Of a stretch of DNA of 53,838 nucleotides, positions 17,447 to 26,344 are shown in pieces. Origin of the DNA: Hyphomicrobiales bacterium (lineage in GTDB: Bacteria > Pseudomonadota > Alphaproteobacteria > Rhizobiales > Devosiaceae); the NCBI GenBank assembly GCA_900470445.1, contig UCAU01000025.1, forward strand, positions 20,721 to 74,558, read 5' to 3'. The number at the start of each line of letters is the position of its first letter. Position 1 is the first letter of the stretch. The notes beneath the pieces are model-generated. The model had not been told where the DNA came from. It ran no database searches and was given only the letters and a program-made list of their open reading frames with translations. The position numbers and the translations under genes were made by a program.

Positions 17447-17581
17447 AGATGCCGCAACGACGAAATCCGCGAGGAGAGGTTCAGCGTCTTTCGAGACGCG
17501 GCGCGGACGGACGGAGCGATGAGGCTGGGCCTCGACGATCACGGGAATTCATCGCGTCAAACGCGCTTAGGGAGGATACCT

Positions 17582-19471
17582 ATGAGCTTGTTCAAGAAAA
17601 TCGCCATTGCGGCGGTCGCGTCCATGTTGGCGCTGCCGGCATTGGCGCAGGATTTCATCGCCGGCATTCCCCGCAACGAGGCGCTGATCGTGCAGGGGCC
17701 GACCGCGCAGAATGCCGATTGGTTCAATATCTGGGCGCCCGGCGGCGGCTCCAACGTCAACGGCCTGCAGCAGTTGACCACCGACACGCTGTGGTTCATC
17801 AATCCCGAGGGCGGGCCGGATGCCTGGCAGAATGCGCTGGCCTCCGAGCCCCCCATCTATAATGACGACTTCACCGAAATGACGGTGAAGCTGCGCGAAG
17901 GCATCTATTGGAGCGACGGCGTCGAATTCACCGCCGATGATCTGGTCTATACCGTCCAGACCCAGATCGATCATCCGGGCATGGGCTGGAGTGCGCCATT
18001 CTCCATCAATGTCGCCAGCATGGAGCAGCCCGACCGCAACACGGTGATCTTCAAGCTCAAGGAGCCCAATTCACGCTTCCACGCGCTGTTCACCGTGCGC
18101 TGGAACGCGGCCTGGATCATGCCCAAGCATGTGTTCGAAAAGGTCGAGGACCCGCTGGCCTTCAACAATAACCCGCCCATCTCGCTCAGCGCCTATGTGC
18201 TGCACAATTACGACAAGGCCGGCAATTGGGCGATCTGGAAGCTGCGCGACGATTGGCAGCGCACCTCCATCGGCATGGATTGGGGCCAGCCCGAGGTCAA
18301 ATATGTGGTTTATGCCGCCTCGGGCAATCCCGAAGCCCGCGTCATCGCCCAGCGCAATCACAATCTGGATGTGATCAACGACATCGCCCCCGAAGGCATG
18401 TTCTCGATCATGAAGGACAATCCCAGCGCCGCCGCCTGGCTGCCCGGCTTCCCCTATGCCCATCCCGATCCGACCCTGCCTTCGGTGATCTTCAATCTCA
18501 AGAAGGCCCCGTTCGACAACAAGGATGTCCGCTGGGCGCTGGCACTGCTGATCGATATCCGTGCCGTGGCGCTCGGCTCCTATCGCGGTGCAGCGAACCT
18601 GTCCGCACTCGCCGTGCCGCCCACCGGCTCGGCCCCCGACGATTATTTCGTGCCCATGCAGGATTGGCTCACCAATTTCGAGCTGAACACCGGCACCCGC
18701 ACCATCAAGCCCTATGACCCCAGCCTTGCCGGCCAGCTCGCCAATATGGTGCGTGGCCAATGGCCCGATATTCCGACCGACGAAGTCCAGTTGCAGCGCA
18801 TGTTCGGCTTTGGCTGGTGGAAGCAGGACGTGCAGGCGGCAACCGAATTGCTGCAGAAAGCCGGCTTCACCAAGAACGGCAATCAATGGCTCAAGCCCGA
18901 TGGCACCCCGTTTGAAGTGCGGGTGCAGGTCGAAGGTGACGCCATCCCGACGCTGGCCCGCGCTGGCACGGCTATCGCCCAGCAATGGAGCCAGGCCGGC
19001 ATCAAGGCCACGGTCGATGTCGCCGGCCCCACCAATGGCCAGCGCCTGGGCACCGGTGACTTCGAAACCGCCATCAACTGGACGGTGGAAACCTGGGGCG
19101 GTCACCCCGATCTCAGCTTCTTCCTCGATAGTTACCGCTCGGACTTCATCCGGCCCCTGGGCGAACCCCAGCCGCCGCGCAATACCCAGCGCTGGGAAGA
19201 TCCGCGTCTTGATGCCCTCATCGACAGGAACCGCTCGATCGCCTTCGACTCCCCGGAAATCGTCGATATCGGCCTCGACTTCCTTAAGCTTGCCGTCGAG
19301 GAAATGCCGATGATCCCGCTGATGGCCTACAACAAGTTCGCTCCGTTCGACACCACCTACTGGACCAATTACCCCTCCGCCGCCAATCCCTACGCGGCCT
19401 CGGGCCCCAACTGGTCGAACCTGCGCTACATGATCGTCAGCCTCAAGGCCAACCCGGACGCGCCGAAGTAA
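17582..19471 (+). CDS. ABC transporter substrate-binding protein (family 5, oligosaccharide/oligopeptide type)
   Basis: A 629-residue periplasmic binding protein with signal peptide (MSLFKKIAIAAVASMLALPALAQ, cleavage near residue 23). It has SBP_bac_5 features such as the N-terminal lobe motif VKLREGIYWSDGVEFTADDLVYT and the later DVRWALALLIDIRAVA. It is about 100 residues longer than typical DppA, as in members that bind plant oligosaccharides. The start is fixed by GGAGGA six bases upstream. Together with the GH39 gene divergent to it, an oligosaccharide or glycoside ligand is more likely than a peptide, though family 5 proteins also bind peptides and nickel chelates. First gene of the importer operon; a 304-base repeat-filled gap separates it from the permeases. 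Confidence 0.9.
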   Translation: MSLFKKIAIAAVASMLALPALAQDFIAGIPRNEALIVQGPTAQNADWFNIWAPGGGSNVNGLQQLTTDTLWFINPEGGPDAWQNALASEPPIYNDDFTEMTVKLREGIYWSDGVEFTADDLVYTVQTQIDHPGMGWSAPFSINVASMEQPDRNTVIFKLKEPNSRFHALFTVRWNAAWIMPKHVFEKVEDPLAFNNNPPISLSAYVLHNYDKAGNWAIWKLRDDWQRTSIGMDWGQPEVKYVVYAASGNPEARVIAQRNHNLDVINDIAPEGMFSIMKDNPSAAAWLPGFPYAHPDPTLPSVIFNLKKAPFDNKDVRWALALLIDIRAVALGSYRGAANLSALAVPPTGSAPDDYFVPMQDWLTNFELNTGTRTIKPYDPSLAGQLANMVRGQWPDIPTDEVQLQRMFGFGWWKQDVQAATELLQKAGFTKNGNQWLKPDGTPFEVRVQVEGDAIPTLARAGTAIAQQWSQAGIKATVDVAGPTNGQRLGTGDFETAINWTVETWGGHPDLSFFLDSYRSDFIRPLGEPQPPRNTQRWEDPRLDALIDRNRSIAFDSPEIVDIGLDFLKLAVEEMPMIPLMAYNKFAPFDTTYWTNYPSAANPYAASGPNWSNLRYMIVSLKANPDAPK

Positions 19472-19508
19472 GGGCAGGGGAGGAACCGTACCTAGAGAGC
19501 CCCAATCC

Positions 19509-19712
19509 AATCCCCTCCCCTTGAGGGGAGGGCTAGGGTGGGGGTTCTGCGCCCTCCAAGAACTCTATGTCGGTTCAGACTTCAGAACCCCCACCCTCAA
19601 TCCCTCCCCTCAAGGGGGAGGGAGGCAGATCGGGGCTCGCGAAGAACTGGATGACGGCAAGCCACAAAACCATTCCCTCGCCCCTCAGGGGAGAGGGCCA
19701 GGGTGAGGGGTG
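19509..19712. repeat. Cluster of three C/G-run palindromic repeats inside the ABC operon
   Basis: Copy A at 19509-19546 and copy B at 19586-19623 are inverted copies of a roughly 38-base unit whose core is CCCCTTGAGGGG followed by TAGGGTGGGGGTT-like sequence. Copy C at 19673-19712 is a divergent third copy in the orientation of A. They fill the 304-base space between the binding-protein and permease genes, where I see no gene. A fourth copy lies at 53785-53824. In RNA, A and B would pair with each other and each could also fold alone. Confidence 0.8.
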
Positions 19713-19775
19713 CAGAAGCGCCGCATGCTCTCCCTCTAAGCATCACACCGACCCAACATGCCGGACGGGACACAT

Positions 19776-20780
19776 ATGAACGGCTATCTCACTTACGTCG
19801 CCAAGCGTTTCGGACAGTTCATCTTCGTCGTCTTTACCGGCGTCACCCTGGCCTTTCTGATCGCCCATTTCTCCCCGGTCGATCCGATCGAGCAGACCGT
19901 GTCGCTGCTGACCAATTTCGGCTCGACCGATCCGCGCACCGTGGAAATCCTGCGCCAATCGCTGCGCGAGCTGTACGGCACCGATGGCTCGCTGCTCGAT
20001 CAATACCTGACCTTCTGGGGCCGGGTGATCCGCGGCGATTTCGGGCCCTCGCTCTCGGCCTTTCCCACCCCGGTGATGACTATTATCGGTCGTGCTCTGC
20101 CCTGGACGGTGGGCCTGCTGACGCTGGCCACCATCATCTCCTGGGTCCTCGGCAACACGCTTGGCGCCATTGCCGGCTATTTCCGCAATAACCGCGCCAT
20201 GAAAGTGGTCGGCGTGCTGGTCATGGCCATGCAGCCCATCCCCACCTACATTACCGGCCTGACGCTGGTCATCGTCTTCGGTTTTCTCTGGCCCATCCTG
20301 CCCATCAGCGGCGGCGCCCAGCTCAATCTCGATCCAGCAATGACCTGGACCTATGTGCAGTCCGTGATCACCCATGGCACCCTGCCGGCGCTGACCCTGG
20401 TGCTGGTGGGCATGGGCGGCTGGTTCATCGCCATGCGCTCGCTGGTCTCCAACATCGTCACCGATGACTACGTGGTCTATGCCGAATTGGGCGGCGTGCC
20501 CTCACGCACCATCTTTTCCCAATATGTCGCCCGCAACGCCATGCTGCCCCAGATCACGGGCCTGGCGCTGAGCCTGGGCAATGTGTTCGGCGGCGCGGTC
20601 ATTGTTGAGTTCATCTTCAACTATCCCGGCATCGGCAAGCTGATGGTCGCGGGCATCTATGCCGGCGATTACAGCCTGGTGCTGGGGGTGACCACCATTT
20701 CCATCATCGCCGTGGCCGCCGCCGTCTTCCTCATCGACATTCTCTACCCCCTGATCGACCCCCGCGTGAAACTGGGATAG
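19776..20780 (+). CDS. ABC transporter permease, DppB/OppB-like
   Basis: A 334-residue inner-membrane permease of the BPD_transp_1 family with an N-terminal TM (YVAKRFGQFIFVVFTGVTLAFLIAHF) and about six spans. The cytoplasmic coupling loop is near YVVYAELGGVPSRTIFSQYVARNAMLPQITGLAL. I prefer the ATG at 19776; an in-frame ATG at 19758 has no ribosome site. It is followed within five bases by the partner permease. It forms the translocation channel for the substrate delivered by the 17582 protein. Confidence 0.9.
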   Translation: MNGYLTYVAKRFGQFIFVVFTGVTLAFLIAHFSPVDPIEQTVSLLTNFGSTDPRTVEILRQSLRELYGTDGSLLDQYLTFWGRVIRGDFGPSLSAFPTPVMTIIGRALPWTVGLLTLATIISWVLGNTLGAIAGYFRNNRAMKVVGVLVMAMQPIPTYITGLTLVIVFGFLWPILPISGGAQLNLDPAMTWTYVQSVITHGTLPALTLVLVGMGGWFIAMRSLVSNIVTDDYVVYAELGGVPSRTIFSQYVARNAMLPQITGLALSLGNVFGGAVIVEFIFNYPGIGKLMVAGIYAGDYSLVLGVTTISIIAVAAAVFLIDILYPLIDPRVKLG

Positions 20781-20785
20781 CGCTC

Positions 20786-21643
20786 ATGTTCAAAGTCCTG
20801 TTCGACCTGCTGCGCTACAATCGCGAGTTCCTCTTGGGAACCCTGCTGATCCTGATCATCCTCGCGCTGATCGCCTGCTCGTTCTTCGCCCCCTATGGCG
20901 AAAACGACATCTATGTGGTGATCCCCGACATGCCCCCCTCGGCGCAATATTGGCTGGGCACCAATTCGCGCGGCCAGGAGATTTTCTGGCAACTCTCCAT
21001 CTCCATGCGCAATACACTGATGTTCGGCATCGTCGTGGCCGCCATCAGCCGCGTCATCGCCATCGTGGTGGGCCTCGTCTCCGGTTATATCGGCGGCCGC
21101 ACCGACCAGATCATCATGGCCTTCAACGACACGCTGGGTGCGCTCCCCAATATCCCCATCCTGCTGCTGCTGGTTTTCGTGCTGCGCGACCAGATGACCT
21201 GGCCGGTATTGGCACTGACGGCAGCGCTGTTGGGCTGGACCCACGATAGCCGCCTGATCCGCTCGGTCGCGCTCTCGCTGCGCACCCGCGAATTCACCCG
21301 CCACGCCGCCTTTTCCGGCATGCGCACCGGCCAGATCCTGTTCCGCGAACATCTGCCCTATGTCATGCCCATCGTCTTCTTCACCACCATGAACAACCTG
21401 ATCTGGGCCATTGGCCTCGAGGTCACGCTGTCCATTCTCGGCTTCTCCGACATCAACCGCCCCACCATTGGCGGCATGATCTATTGGGCCAATGCCCACT
21501 CGGCCATGGTCGCCGGCATCTGGTGGTGGATCGCCGTGCCGATGATCTTCGTGGTCATCCTGTTCCTCGGCCTGTTCCTGCTCGCCATGTCCGTCAACGA
21601 ATATATCGACCCCCGCAGCCGCCTCGCGCGCATGGGAGCCTGA
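20786..21643 (+). CDS. ABC transporter permease, DppC/OppC-like
   Basis: A 285-residue partner permease with the OppC-type opening (FLLGTLLILIILALIACSFFAPYGEND) and the early motif YWLGTNSRGQEIFWQLSISMRNTL, which corresponds to the LGTDxxGRD block of the family. The coupling loop is near RTREFTRHAAFSGMRTGQILFREHLPYVMPIV. Tight spacing to both neighbours shows one operon. Confidence 0.92.
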   Translation: MFKVLFDLLRYNREFLLGTLLILIILALIACSFFAPYGENDIYVVIPDMPPSAQYWLGTNSRGQEIFWQLSISMRNTLMFGIVVAAISRVIAIVVGLVSGYIGGRTDQIIMAFNDTLGALPNIPILLLLVFVLRDQMTWPVLALTAALLGWTHDSRLIRSVALSLRTREFTRHAAFSGMRTGQILFREHLPYVMPIVFFTTMNNLIWAIGLEVTLSILGFSDINRPTIGGMIYWANAHSAMVAGIWWWIAVPMIFVVILFLGLFLLAMSVNEYIDPRSRLARMGA

Positions 21644-21646
21644 GCC

Positions 21647-22675
21647 ATGACTGAAACCCTCCTCGCTGACCGACCCGCCGTGACCAATCGAGACGTCCTC
21701 ACCATCAAGGACCTCAAGGCCTATTACATCAACGAGCATTTCGGCGTCCGCCGGGAAGTCCGCGCCGTCGATGGCATCGATCTCACCGTGCGCCGCAACG
21801 AGGTCTATGGCATTGCCGGGGAATCCTCATCTGGCAAGACCTCGCTGATCAAGACCCTGGCCGGCGCCATCCGCCCGCCCATGCGCGTGGTCGAAGGATC
21901 AGTCAAATTCGATTTCGGCGGCAAGCATATCGATGTCTATGGCGAGCCCGCCAAGATGCAGGCCGCGCGCTGGCAGCATCTGAGCTACATCATGCAGGGC
22001 TCGATGAGCGTGTTGAACCCGGTCCGCCGCATCAAGCACGCCTTCAACAATTTCGCCTATCGCCATATGGGGCTGGATGCCAAGGCCTTCCGCCACCGCG
22101 TCGAAAGCCACCTCGATCGGCTGGGGCTGGACGCCAGCGTGCTCGAAGCCTTCCCCCATCAGCTCTCCGGCGGCATGCGCCAACGCGTCACCATCGCGCT
22201 GGCCACCGTCTGCGAACCCGAATTCATCATCGCCGACGAGCCCACCACCGCTCTCGACGTATTGGTGCAACAGGACGTGCTCGGCCTGATCAAGGAAGTG
22301 CAGGGGCGGCTGGGTTCATCGGTAGTCTTTGTTACCCATGACATGTCAGTTCACGCCGCCATCACCGATCGCCTCGCCATCATGTATGCCGGCCGCCTGG
22401 CGGAGGAGGGCCCCACCCAGGCCCTGTTTGACAATCCGCAGCACCCCTATACGGCGCACCTGATCGCCAGCCTGCCGCGCATCGGCGATGTCTCGACCCG
22501 CAAGAGCCTGGCCGGCAAACCACCCAGCCTGGCCAATCCACCATCGGGCTGCCGCTTCCACCCGCGCTGCCCCATCGCCATCGAGCGCTGTTCAAAAGAG
22601 GTGCCGCAGATGCTGCCCAGCGCCACCGGCGGCCGCGTCGCCTGTTTCCGGGCCGGGGAGATATCGGTGCAATGA
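21647..22675 (+). CDS. ABC transporter ATPase, DppD/OppD-like
   Basis: A 342-residue nucleotide-binding subunit. The Walker A is GESSSGKTS, the signature is LSGGMRQRV, and the Walker B ([12 protein letters not shown]) precedes the H-loop in FVTHDMS. The C-terminal oligopeptide/dipeptide extension has the Cys pattern [15 protein letters not shown], seen in Opp/Dpp ATPases. The Walker A has Ser-Ser where Gly-Cys or Gly-Ser is usual, but the Lys and Thr are intact. It starts three bases after the permease gene and overlaps the next ATPase by four bases. Confidence 0.93.
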   Translation: MTETLLADRPAVTNRDVLTIKDLKAYYINEHFGVRREVRAVDGIDLTVRRNEVYGIAGESSSGKTSLIKTLAGAIRPPMRVVEGSVKFDFGGKHIDVYGEPAKMQAARWQHLSYIMQGSMSVLNPVRRIKHAFNNFAYRHMGLDAKAFRHRVESHLDRLGLDASVLEAFPHQLSGGMRQRVTIALATVCEPEFIIADEPTTALDVLVQQDVLGLIKEVQGRLGSSVVFVTHDMSVHAAITDRLAIMYAGRLAEEGPTQALFDNPQHPYTAHLIASLPRIGDVSTRKSLAGKPPSLANPPSGCRFHPRCPIAIERCSKEVPQMLPSATGGRVACFRAGEISVQ

Positions 22676-23523
22676 GCCAAAACCTGCTCGAACTCGATCA
22701 CGTCACCAAGCGCTATGGCGTGGGCGGCCTATTCTCCCGCCAGTCCATCACGGCGGTCAACGATGTCAGCTTCTCGCTGGCCAGCGACACGCCCGAAATC
22801 TTCGCCATTGTGGGCGAATCCGGCAGCGGCAAATCCACCATGGCCAAGATGATCCTGGGCAATGAAGTGCCCGATGGCGGGCGGCTGGTTTTCGACGGCA
22901 CCGATATCGGCACCATCCGTACCCGTACCCAGCGCGAGGCCTTCATGACGCGCGTGCAGCCGGTTTTCCAGAACCCCTTCGAGGCGTTCAACCCGCTCAC
23001 CCATGTCGATACCTATCTCTACGCCACCGCCCGCCGCTTCACCGGCGCCGACACGCGAGCACAACAGGAGATCAAAGCCGACGAAGCCCTGCAGCGTGTC
23101 GGCTTGTCATTGGCGGAACTCAAAGGCCGCTTCTCGCACGAACTCTCCGGCGGACAGCTCCAGCGCGTCGCCGTCGCCCGCGCCCTGATCCCATCCCCCA
23201 AGCTGATCGTCGCCGACGAACCCGTCTCGATGGTCGACGCGAGCCTGCGCATGTCCATCGTCAACCTCTTCCGCAGCCTGCGCGACGAGCTCAAGGTCTC
23301 GATCATCTACATCACGCACGATCTGGCGACGGCCTACTACATCTCCGACCGCGTCATCATCATGCAAAAAGGCGTGGTCATCGAAAGCGGCGGGGCGAGG
23401 GCGGTGCTGGACAATCCCACCCATCCCTATTCCATCGCCCTCAAAAACGCCGTGCTCCCGCCCGATCCCAAGGCGGCAGCGGCAGCGATCCGGCAAAGAC
23501 GGGCATTGGTGGAGGGGGTGTAG
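22672..23523 (+). CDS. ABC transporter ATPase, DppF/OppF-like (short form)
   Basis: A 283-residue ATPase with Walker [10 protein letters not shown], signature LSGGQLQRV, Walker [14 protein letters not shown] and H-loop ITHDLAT. It lacks the Cys-containing C-terminal extension of its partner at 21647 and ends soon after the region [14 protein letters not shown], so only one of the two ATPases carries it. It is the last gene of the importer operon, followed by a REP-like repeat pair and the convergent uxuA. Confidence 0.93.
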   Translation: MSQNLLELDHVTKRYGVGGLFSRQSITAVNDVSFSLASDTPEIFAIVGESGSGKSTMAKMILGNEVPDGGRLVFDGTDIGTIRTRTQREAFMTRVQPVFQNPFEAFNPLTHVDTYLYATARRFTGADTRAQQEIKADEALQRVGLSLAELKGRFSHELSGGQLQRVAVARALIPSPKLIVADEPVSMVDASLRMSIVNLFRSLRDELKVSIIYITHDLATAYYISDRVIIMQKGVVIESGGARAVLDNPTHPYSIALKNAVLPPDPKAAAAAIRQRRALVEGV

Positions 23524-23547
23524 TCCCACTGGCCCACCCCACCCACG

Positions 23548-23699
23548 ATGTCACCCCGGCGCAGGCCGGGGGCCATCCCGAGGTGTTGCCTCAGCCGCAA
23601 GGTGTGTGAACAATTCCGAGCTGTTACGGGCGTACCAGGCGATCTAGCGGGGTGTTGCGATATCTCGAGATGGGTCCCGGCCTGCGCCGGGATGACACC
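23548..23699. repeat. REP-like inverted pair between convergent genes
   Basis: Arms at about 23548-23583 and 23665-23696 carry the same GTCAyCCCGGCGCAGGCCGGG core in opposite orientation. They are separated by about 80 bases of unrelated sequence. The pair lies in the 205-base gap between the ATPase and uxuA genes, where I see no gene, and probably serves as an RNA 3'-end structure for one or both. Confidence 0.75.
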
Positions 23700-23728
23700 G
23701 TGGTCGGGACGGGCATGGTGGATGGGGG

Positions 23729-24910
23729 CTACGCCCCCTGCAGCTGATCCACCGCCGTAATGATCCCCCGCAGTTCCGCCAGCCCCTTGAGGCGGCCGAT
23801 CAGCGAATAGCCCGGATTGGTTTTCTTGTGGATGTCGTCGGCCAGCAAATGCCCATGGTCGGGCCGCATCGGAATGACGCTGTCAGCGCGCCCGCTGGCC
23901 ACCCGCCGCCGTTCTTCGGCCCGCAGAATGCTGATCATGTCGACCATATTGACGTCGCCGCCCAGATGCTCGGCTTCGTTGAACGAGTGGTCGGGCTCGA
24001 CGCTGACATTGCGCAGATGCACGAAATTGATCCGGTGGGCGAATTCGCGCGCCATGCCCACTACGTTATTGTCCGCCCGCGAACCCAGCGACCCGGCGCA
24101 GAATGACAGGCCATTGGCGACCCTATCCACCGCGCCTAAAACCGAGCGCATATCCTCAGCCGTCGAGACCACCCGGGGCAGCCCAAACAGCGAGAATGGC
24201 GGATCGTCGGGATGAATGCCCAGACGCACGCCTTCTTCTTCGGCCACCGGCACGACTTCGCGCAGGAATTCCACCAGGTTCGTGCGCATGTCATCGGCGC
24301 TGACATCGTCGAATTCGGCAATCCGCCGGCGAATGCCCTCGCGGTCATAGCTGTCCTCGCCGCCCGGCAGGCCGGCAATGATATTGGTTTCGAGCGTCGC
24401 AATGGCGCTTTCGCTCATGCCGGCCAGCTTGCTCCGCGCTGCGGCGAGCAGTTCAGGCGCATAATCGCCCCCTGCACCGGCGCGCTTGAGTACAAAGGCG
24501 TCATAGGCGACGAATTCCACCATATCGAAGCGCAGCGCCAGCCCGGTTGTCGGCATGAGGTAGCGCAGATCGGTGCGGGTCCAGTCCACCACCGGCATGA
24601 AATTGTAGCAAACCACCGGCACCCCAGCGCGGCCCAGATTGGCCAGGCTCACCTTCCAATTGTCGATGAACTCGCGATAGGGCCCGCGGCGCAGCTTGAT
24701 CGAAGTATGCACTGGGATCGATTCGCAAACCGACCAGACCAGGCCTGCCGCTTCGATCACGCCCTTGCGTTCCGCAATATCGGCAGGGGTCCAGGCGCGG
24801 CCATCGTAAATGTGATGCAGCGCCGTGACGATGCCACTCGCCCCCGCCTGCCGCACCTGATCGAGCGTCACCGGATCATTGGGTCCAAACCACCGCCAAG
24901 ACTGCAGCAC
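23729..24910 (-). CDS. uxuA: Mannonate dehydratase
   Basis: A 393-residue UxuA enzyme that dehydrates D-mannonate to 2-keto-3-deoxygluconate. Family landmarks are [20 protein letters not shown] at the start, [56 protein letters not shown] and MRPDHGHLL, which include the Cys, His and Asp metal ligands. The frame opens at an ATG at 24925, but that has no ribosome site. The GTG at 24910 has GGAGGA four bases upstream and gives the usual UxuA N-terminus, so I prefer it. It stands alone and links the island to hexuronate breakdown. UxaC and UxuB partners are not in the window. Confidence 0.95.
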   Translation of the reverse strand: MLQSWRWFGPNDPVTLDQVRQAGASGIVTALHHIYDGRAWTPADIAERKGVIEAAGLVWSVCESIPVHTSIKLRRGPYREFIDNWKVSLANLGRAGVPVVCYNFMPVVDWTRTDLRYLMPTTGLALRFDMVEFVAYDAFVLKRAGAGGDYAPELLAAARSKLAGMSESAIATLETNIIAGLPGGEDSYDREGIRRRIAEFDDVSADDMRTNLVEFLREVVPVAEEEGVRLGIHPDDPPFSLFGLPRVVSTAEDMRSVLGAVDRVANGLSFCAGSLGSRADNNVVGMAREFAHRINFVHLRNVSVEPDHSFNEAEHLGGDVNMVDMISILRAEERRRVASGRADSVIPMRPDHGHLLADDIHKKTNPGYSLIGRLKGLAELRGIITAVDQLQGA

Positions 24911-24934
24911 GCATTCCTCCCGCATAAAACTACT

Positions 24935-24946
24935 CTAACATGTTAG
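24935..24946. promoter_or_regulatory. Perfect 12-bp palindrome upstream of uxuA
   Basis: CTAACATGTTAG is fully palindromic and lies 24 bases upstream of the preferred uxuA start, in a short A/T-rich patch. Such a position fits a dimeric repressor site, for example a GntR- or LacI-type regulator of hexuronate use. It does not match the TTRTYRATAA motif of the neighbouring units. Confidence 0.4.
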
Positions 24947-25168
24947 CGACAGGACCGCGTGCCGCCAAGGATAATCGGGTCTTTTGCCCGTCTATGATCC
25001 AGATATTGCTGAATTTTCGAGCGCCGGCCTTGGCCACTCGCCACTCCGGCCGCAGGTAAATATTTCCTGTCATCTTGGCGCAAGCTAAACGTGGCAGTTC
25101 TGCGTCACTTGGGGCAAAAGGCGTTGCGCTTTCCCCTTCAAGACTAGCGAAATAACGGTTTTGCGACA

Positions 25169-25174
25169 TATAAT
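25169..25174 (+). promoter_or_regulatory. Candidate -10 box for the Mla operon
   Basis: A perfect TATAAT lies 39 bases before the ATG of the STAS-MlaE gene, in the A/T-richest part of a gap of about 300 bases (24911-25213) that otherwise holds no visible gene. No strong -35 box is seen at the standard spacing. Confidence 0.45.
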
Positions 25175-25213
25175 TAGCAAGGCAGCCGTTTCTGGTGCGT
25201 CGGTAAAGGCATA

Positions 25214-26341
25214 ATGGAACGGCAGACCAGTATTGAAACCAGCGCTGCGAGTGGATCACTGATCCGCTGTTCCGGGGACTGGACCTCAGCCACCGCCCAA
25301 TCATTGGAACGTGAACTGGCCGATCTGGCGCTGCCCGGTTCCGAGGCGGCGGGCATTCGCGTCGATCTCGATGGCATCAGCCGCCTCGATACGGTCGGCG
25401 CCTGGCTGTTGACCAATTTCCGCCACCGCCTGGGCGATGCCCGGGTCGAATTCGCCGGCGGCACCGAACAGCATCGCCGCCTGCTCGATCGCATTGCCGA
25501 TACCCCGCTGGAGCAGGTCGAGCCGCCCAGGCATCCCAATTTCCTGGTGATGCCGTTCGACCAGCTCGGCCGGGCCATCATCGGGGCAGGGCAGGATATC
25601 TTCAACGCCAATGTCGTGCAGGGCCGCATCATCACAGCCTTTGCCCGCACCATGAGCTTGCAGGCGCCGCTGCGGTTTCCCAGCTTCGTCAATCAGTTCG
25701 AGCAGATCGTGCTGCGCGCCATTCCCATCGTGGCGCTGATCTCGCTGGTTGTCGGCGCCATCATCACCCAGCAGACCATTCTGCAATTGCGCAATTTCGG
25801 CGCAGTGATCCTGGTGGTCGATCTGGCCGCCATCCTGATGTTCCGCGAAATCGGCGTGCTGCTCGCTGCCATCATGGTGGCCGGCCGTTCGGGCTCGGCC
25901 ATTACCGCCGAAGTCGGCGCCATGCGTATGCGCGAGGAATTCGATGCCCTCCAGGTCATGGGCGTCGATCCCTATCAGGCGTTGTTGCTGCCACGCATCG
26001 TCGCGCTGGTGGTCGGACTGCCGCTGCTGGCCTTTGTCGGCGCCATGTCGGGCTTGGTCGGGGCGGCCATCGTCGCCAGGGTCTATGGCGATATCCCCTT
26101 CGATACCTTTATCGGCCGCCTGCAGGACGCCATGAGCATCAAGAGCGTGGTCGTGGGCATGATCAAGGCGCCAGTCATGGCGTTCCTCGTGGGCCTGATC
26201 GCCTCGATTGAAGGCCTCAAGGTCGAAGGGTCTTCGGAATCCCTGGGCCGCCGCACCACCTCGTCCGTGGTCAAGTCGATCTTCATCGTCATCGTCGCCG
26301 ATGGCCTGTTTGCCGTGTTCTTTGCGGCGATCGGGGTGTAG
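25214..26341 (+). CDS. mlaE: STAS-MlaE fusion: phospholipid ABC transporter permease
   Basis: A 375-residue permease. About the first 100 residues are a STAS-like domain (RVDLDGISRLDTVGAWLLTNFR), the role played by separate MlaB in E. coli. Residues from about 115 to the end are the MlaE/Ttg2B permease with FVNQFEQIVLRAIPIVALISLVVG, LVVDLAAILMFREIGVLLAAIMVAGRSGSAITAE and VEGSSESLGRRTTSSVV. The MlaFEDB complex moves phospholipids between inner and outer membrane to maintain lipid asymmetry. The fusion is common in alphaproteobacteria. It is followed three bases later by the ATPase gene. Confidence 0.93.
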   Translation: MERQTSIETSAASGSLIRCSGDWTSATAQSLERELADLALPGSEAAGIRVDLDGISRLDTVGAWLLTNFRHRLGDARVEFAGGTEQHRRLLDRIADTPLEQVEPPRHPNFLVMPFDQLGRAIIGAGQDIFNANVVQGRIITAFARTMSLQAPLRFPSFVNQFEQIVLRAIPIVALISLVVGAIITQQTILQLRNFGAVILVVDLAAILMFREIGVLLAAIMVAGRSGSAITAEVGAMRMREEFDALQVMGVDPYQALLLPRIVALVVGLPLLAFVGAMSGLVGAAIVARVYGDIPFDTFIGRLQDAMSIKSVVVGMIKAPVMAFLVGLIASIEGLKVEGSSESLGRRTTSSVVKSIFIVIVADGLFAVFFAAIGV

Positions 26342-26344
26342 CGG

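Larger units (their letters stand above)
17250..17581. other. Divergent regulatory region between GH39 and binding-protein genes
   Basis: This 332-base gap contains no gene that I can support. It is markedly A/T-richer than its surroundings between about 17325 and 17455 and carries two matches to the TTRTYRATAA motif. Near the right end, 17484-17499 forms a 6-bp stem with a TTCG tetraloop (GCGTCT/AGACGC), placing a stable hairpin in the leader of the binding-protein mRNA. A strong GGAGGA Shine-Dalgarno lies at 17571-17576. Confidence 0.6.

Noticed and set aside
18071..19510. 479-codon frame opposite the binding-protein gene
   Set aside because: Antisense shadow; the plus strand encodes a signal peptide and SBP_bac_5 motifs.
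24930..25304. 124-codon minus-strand frame upstream of the Mla operon
   Set aside because: It overlaps the start of the STAS-MlaE gene and its promoter region, has no ribosome site that I can see and no recognisable domain.
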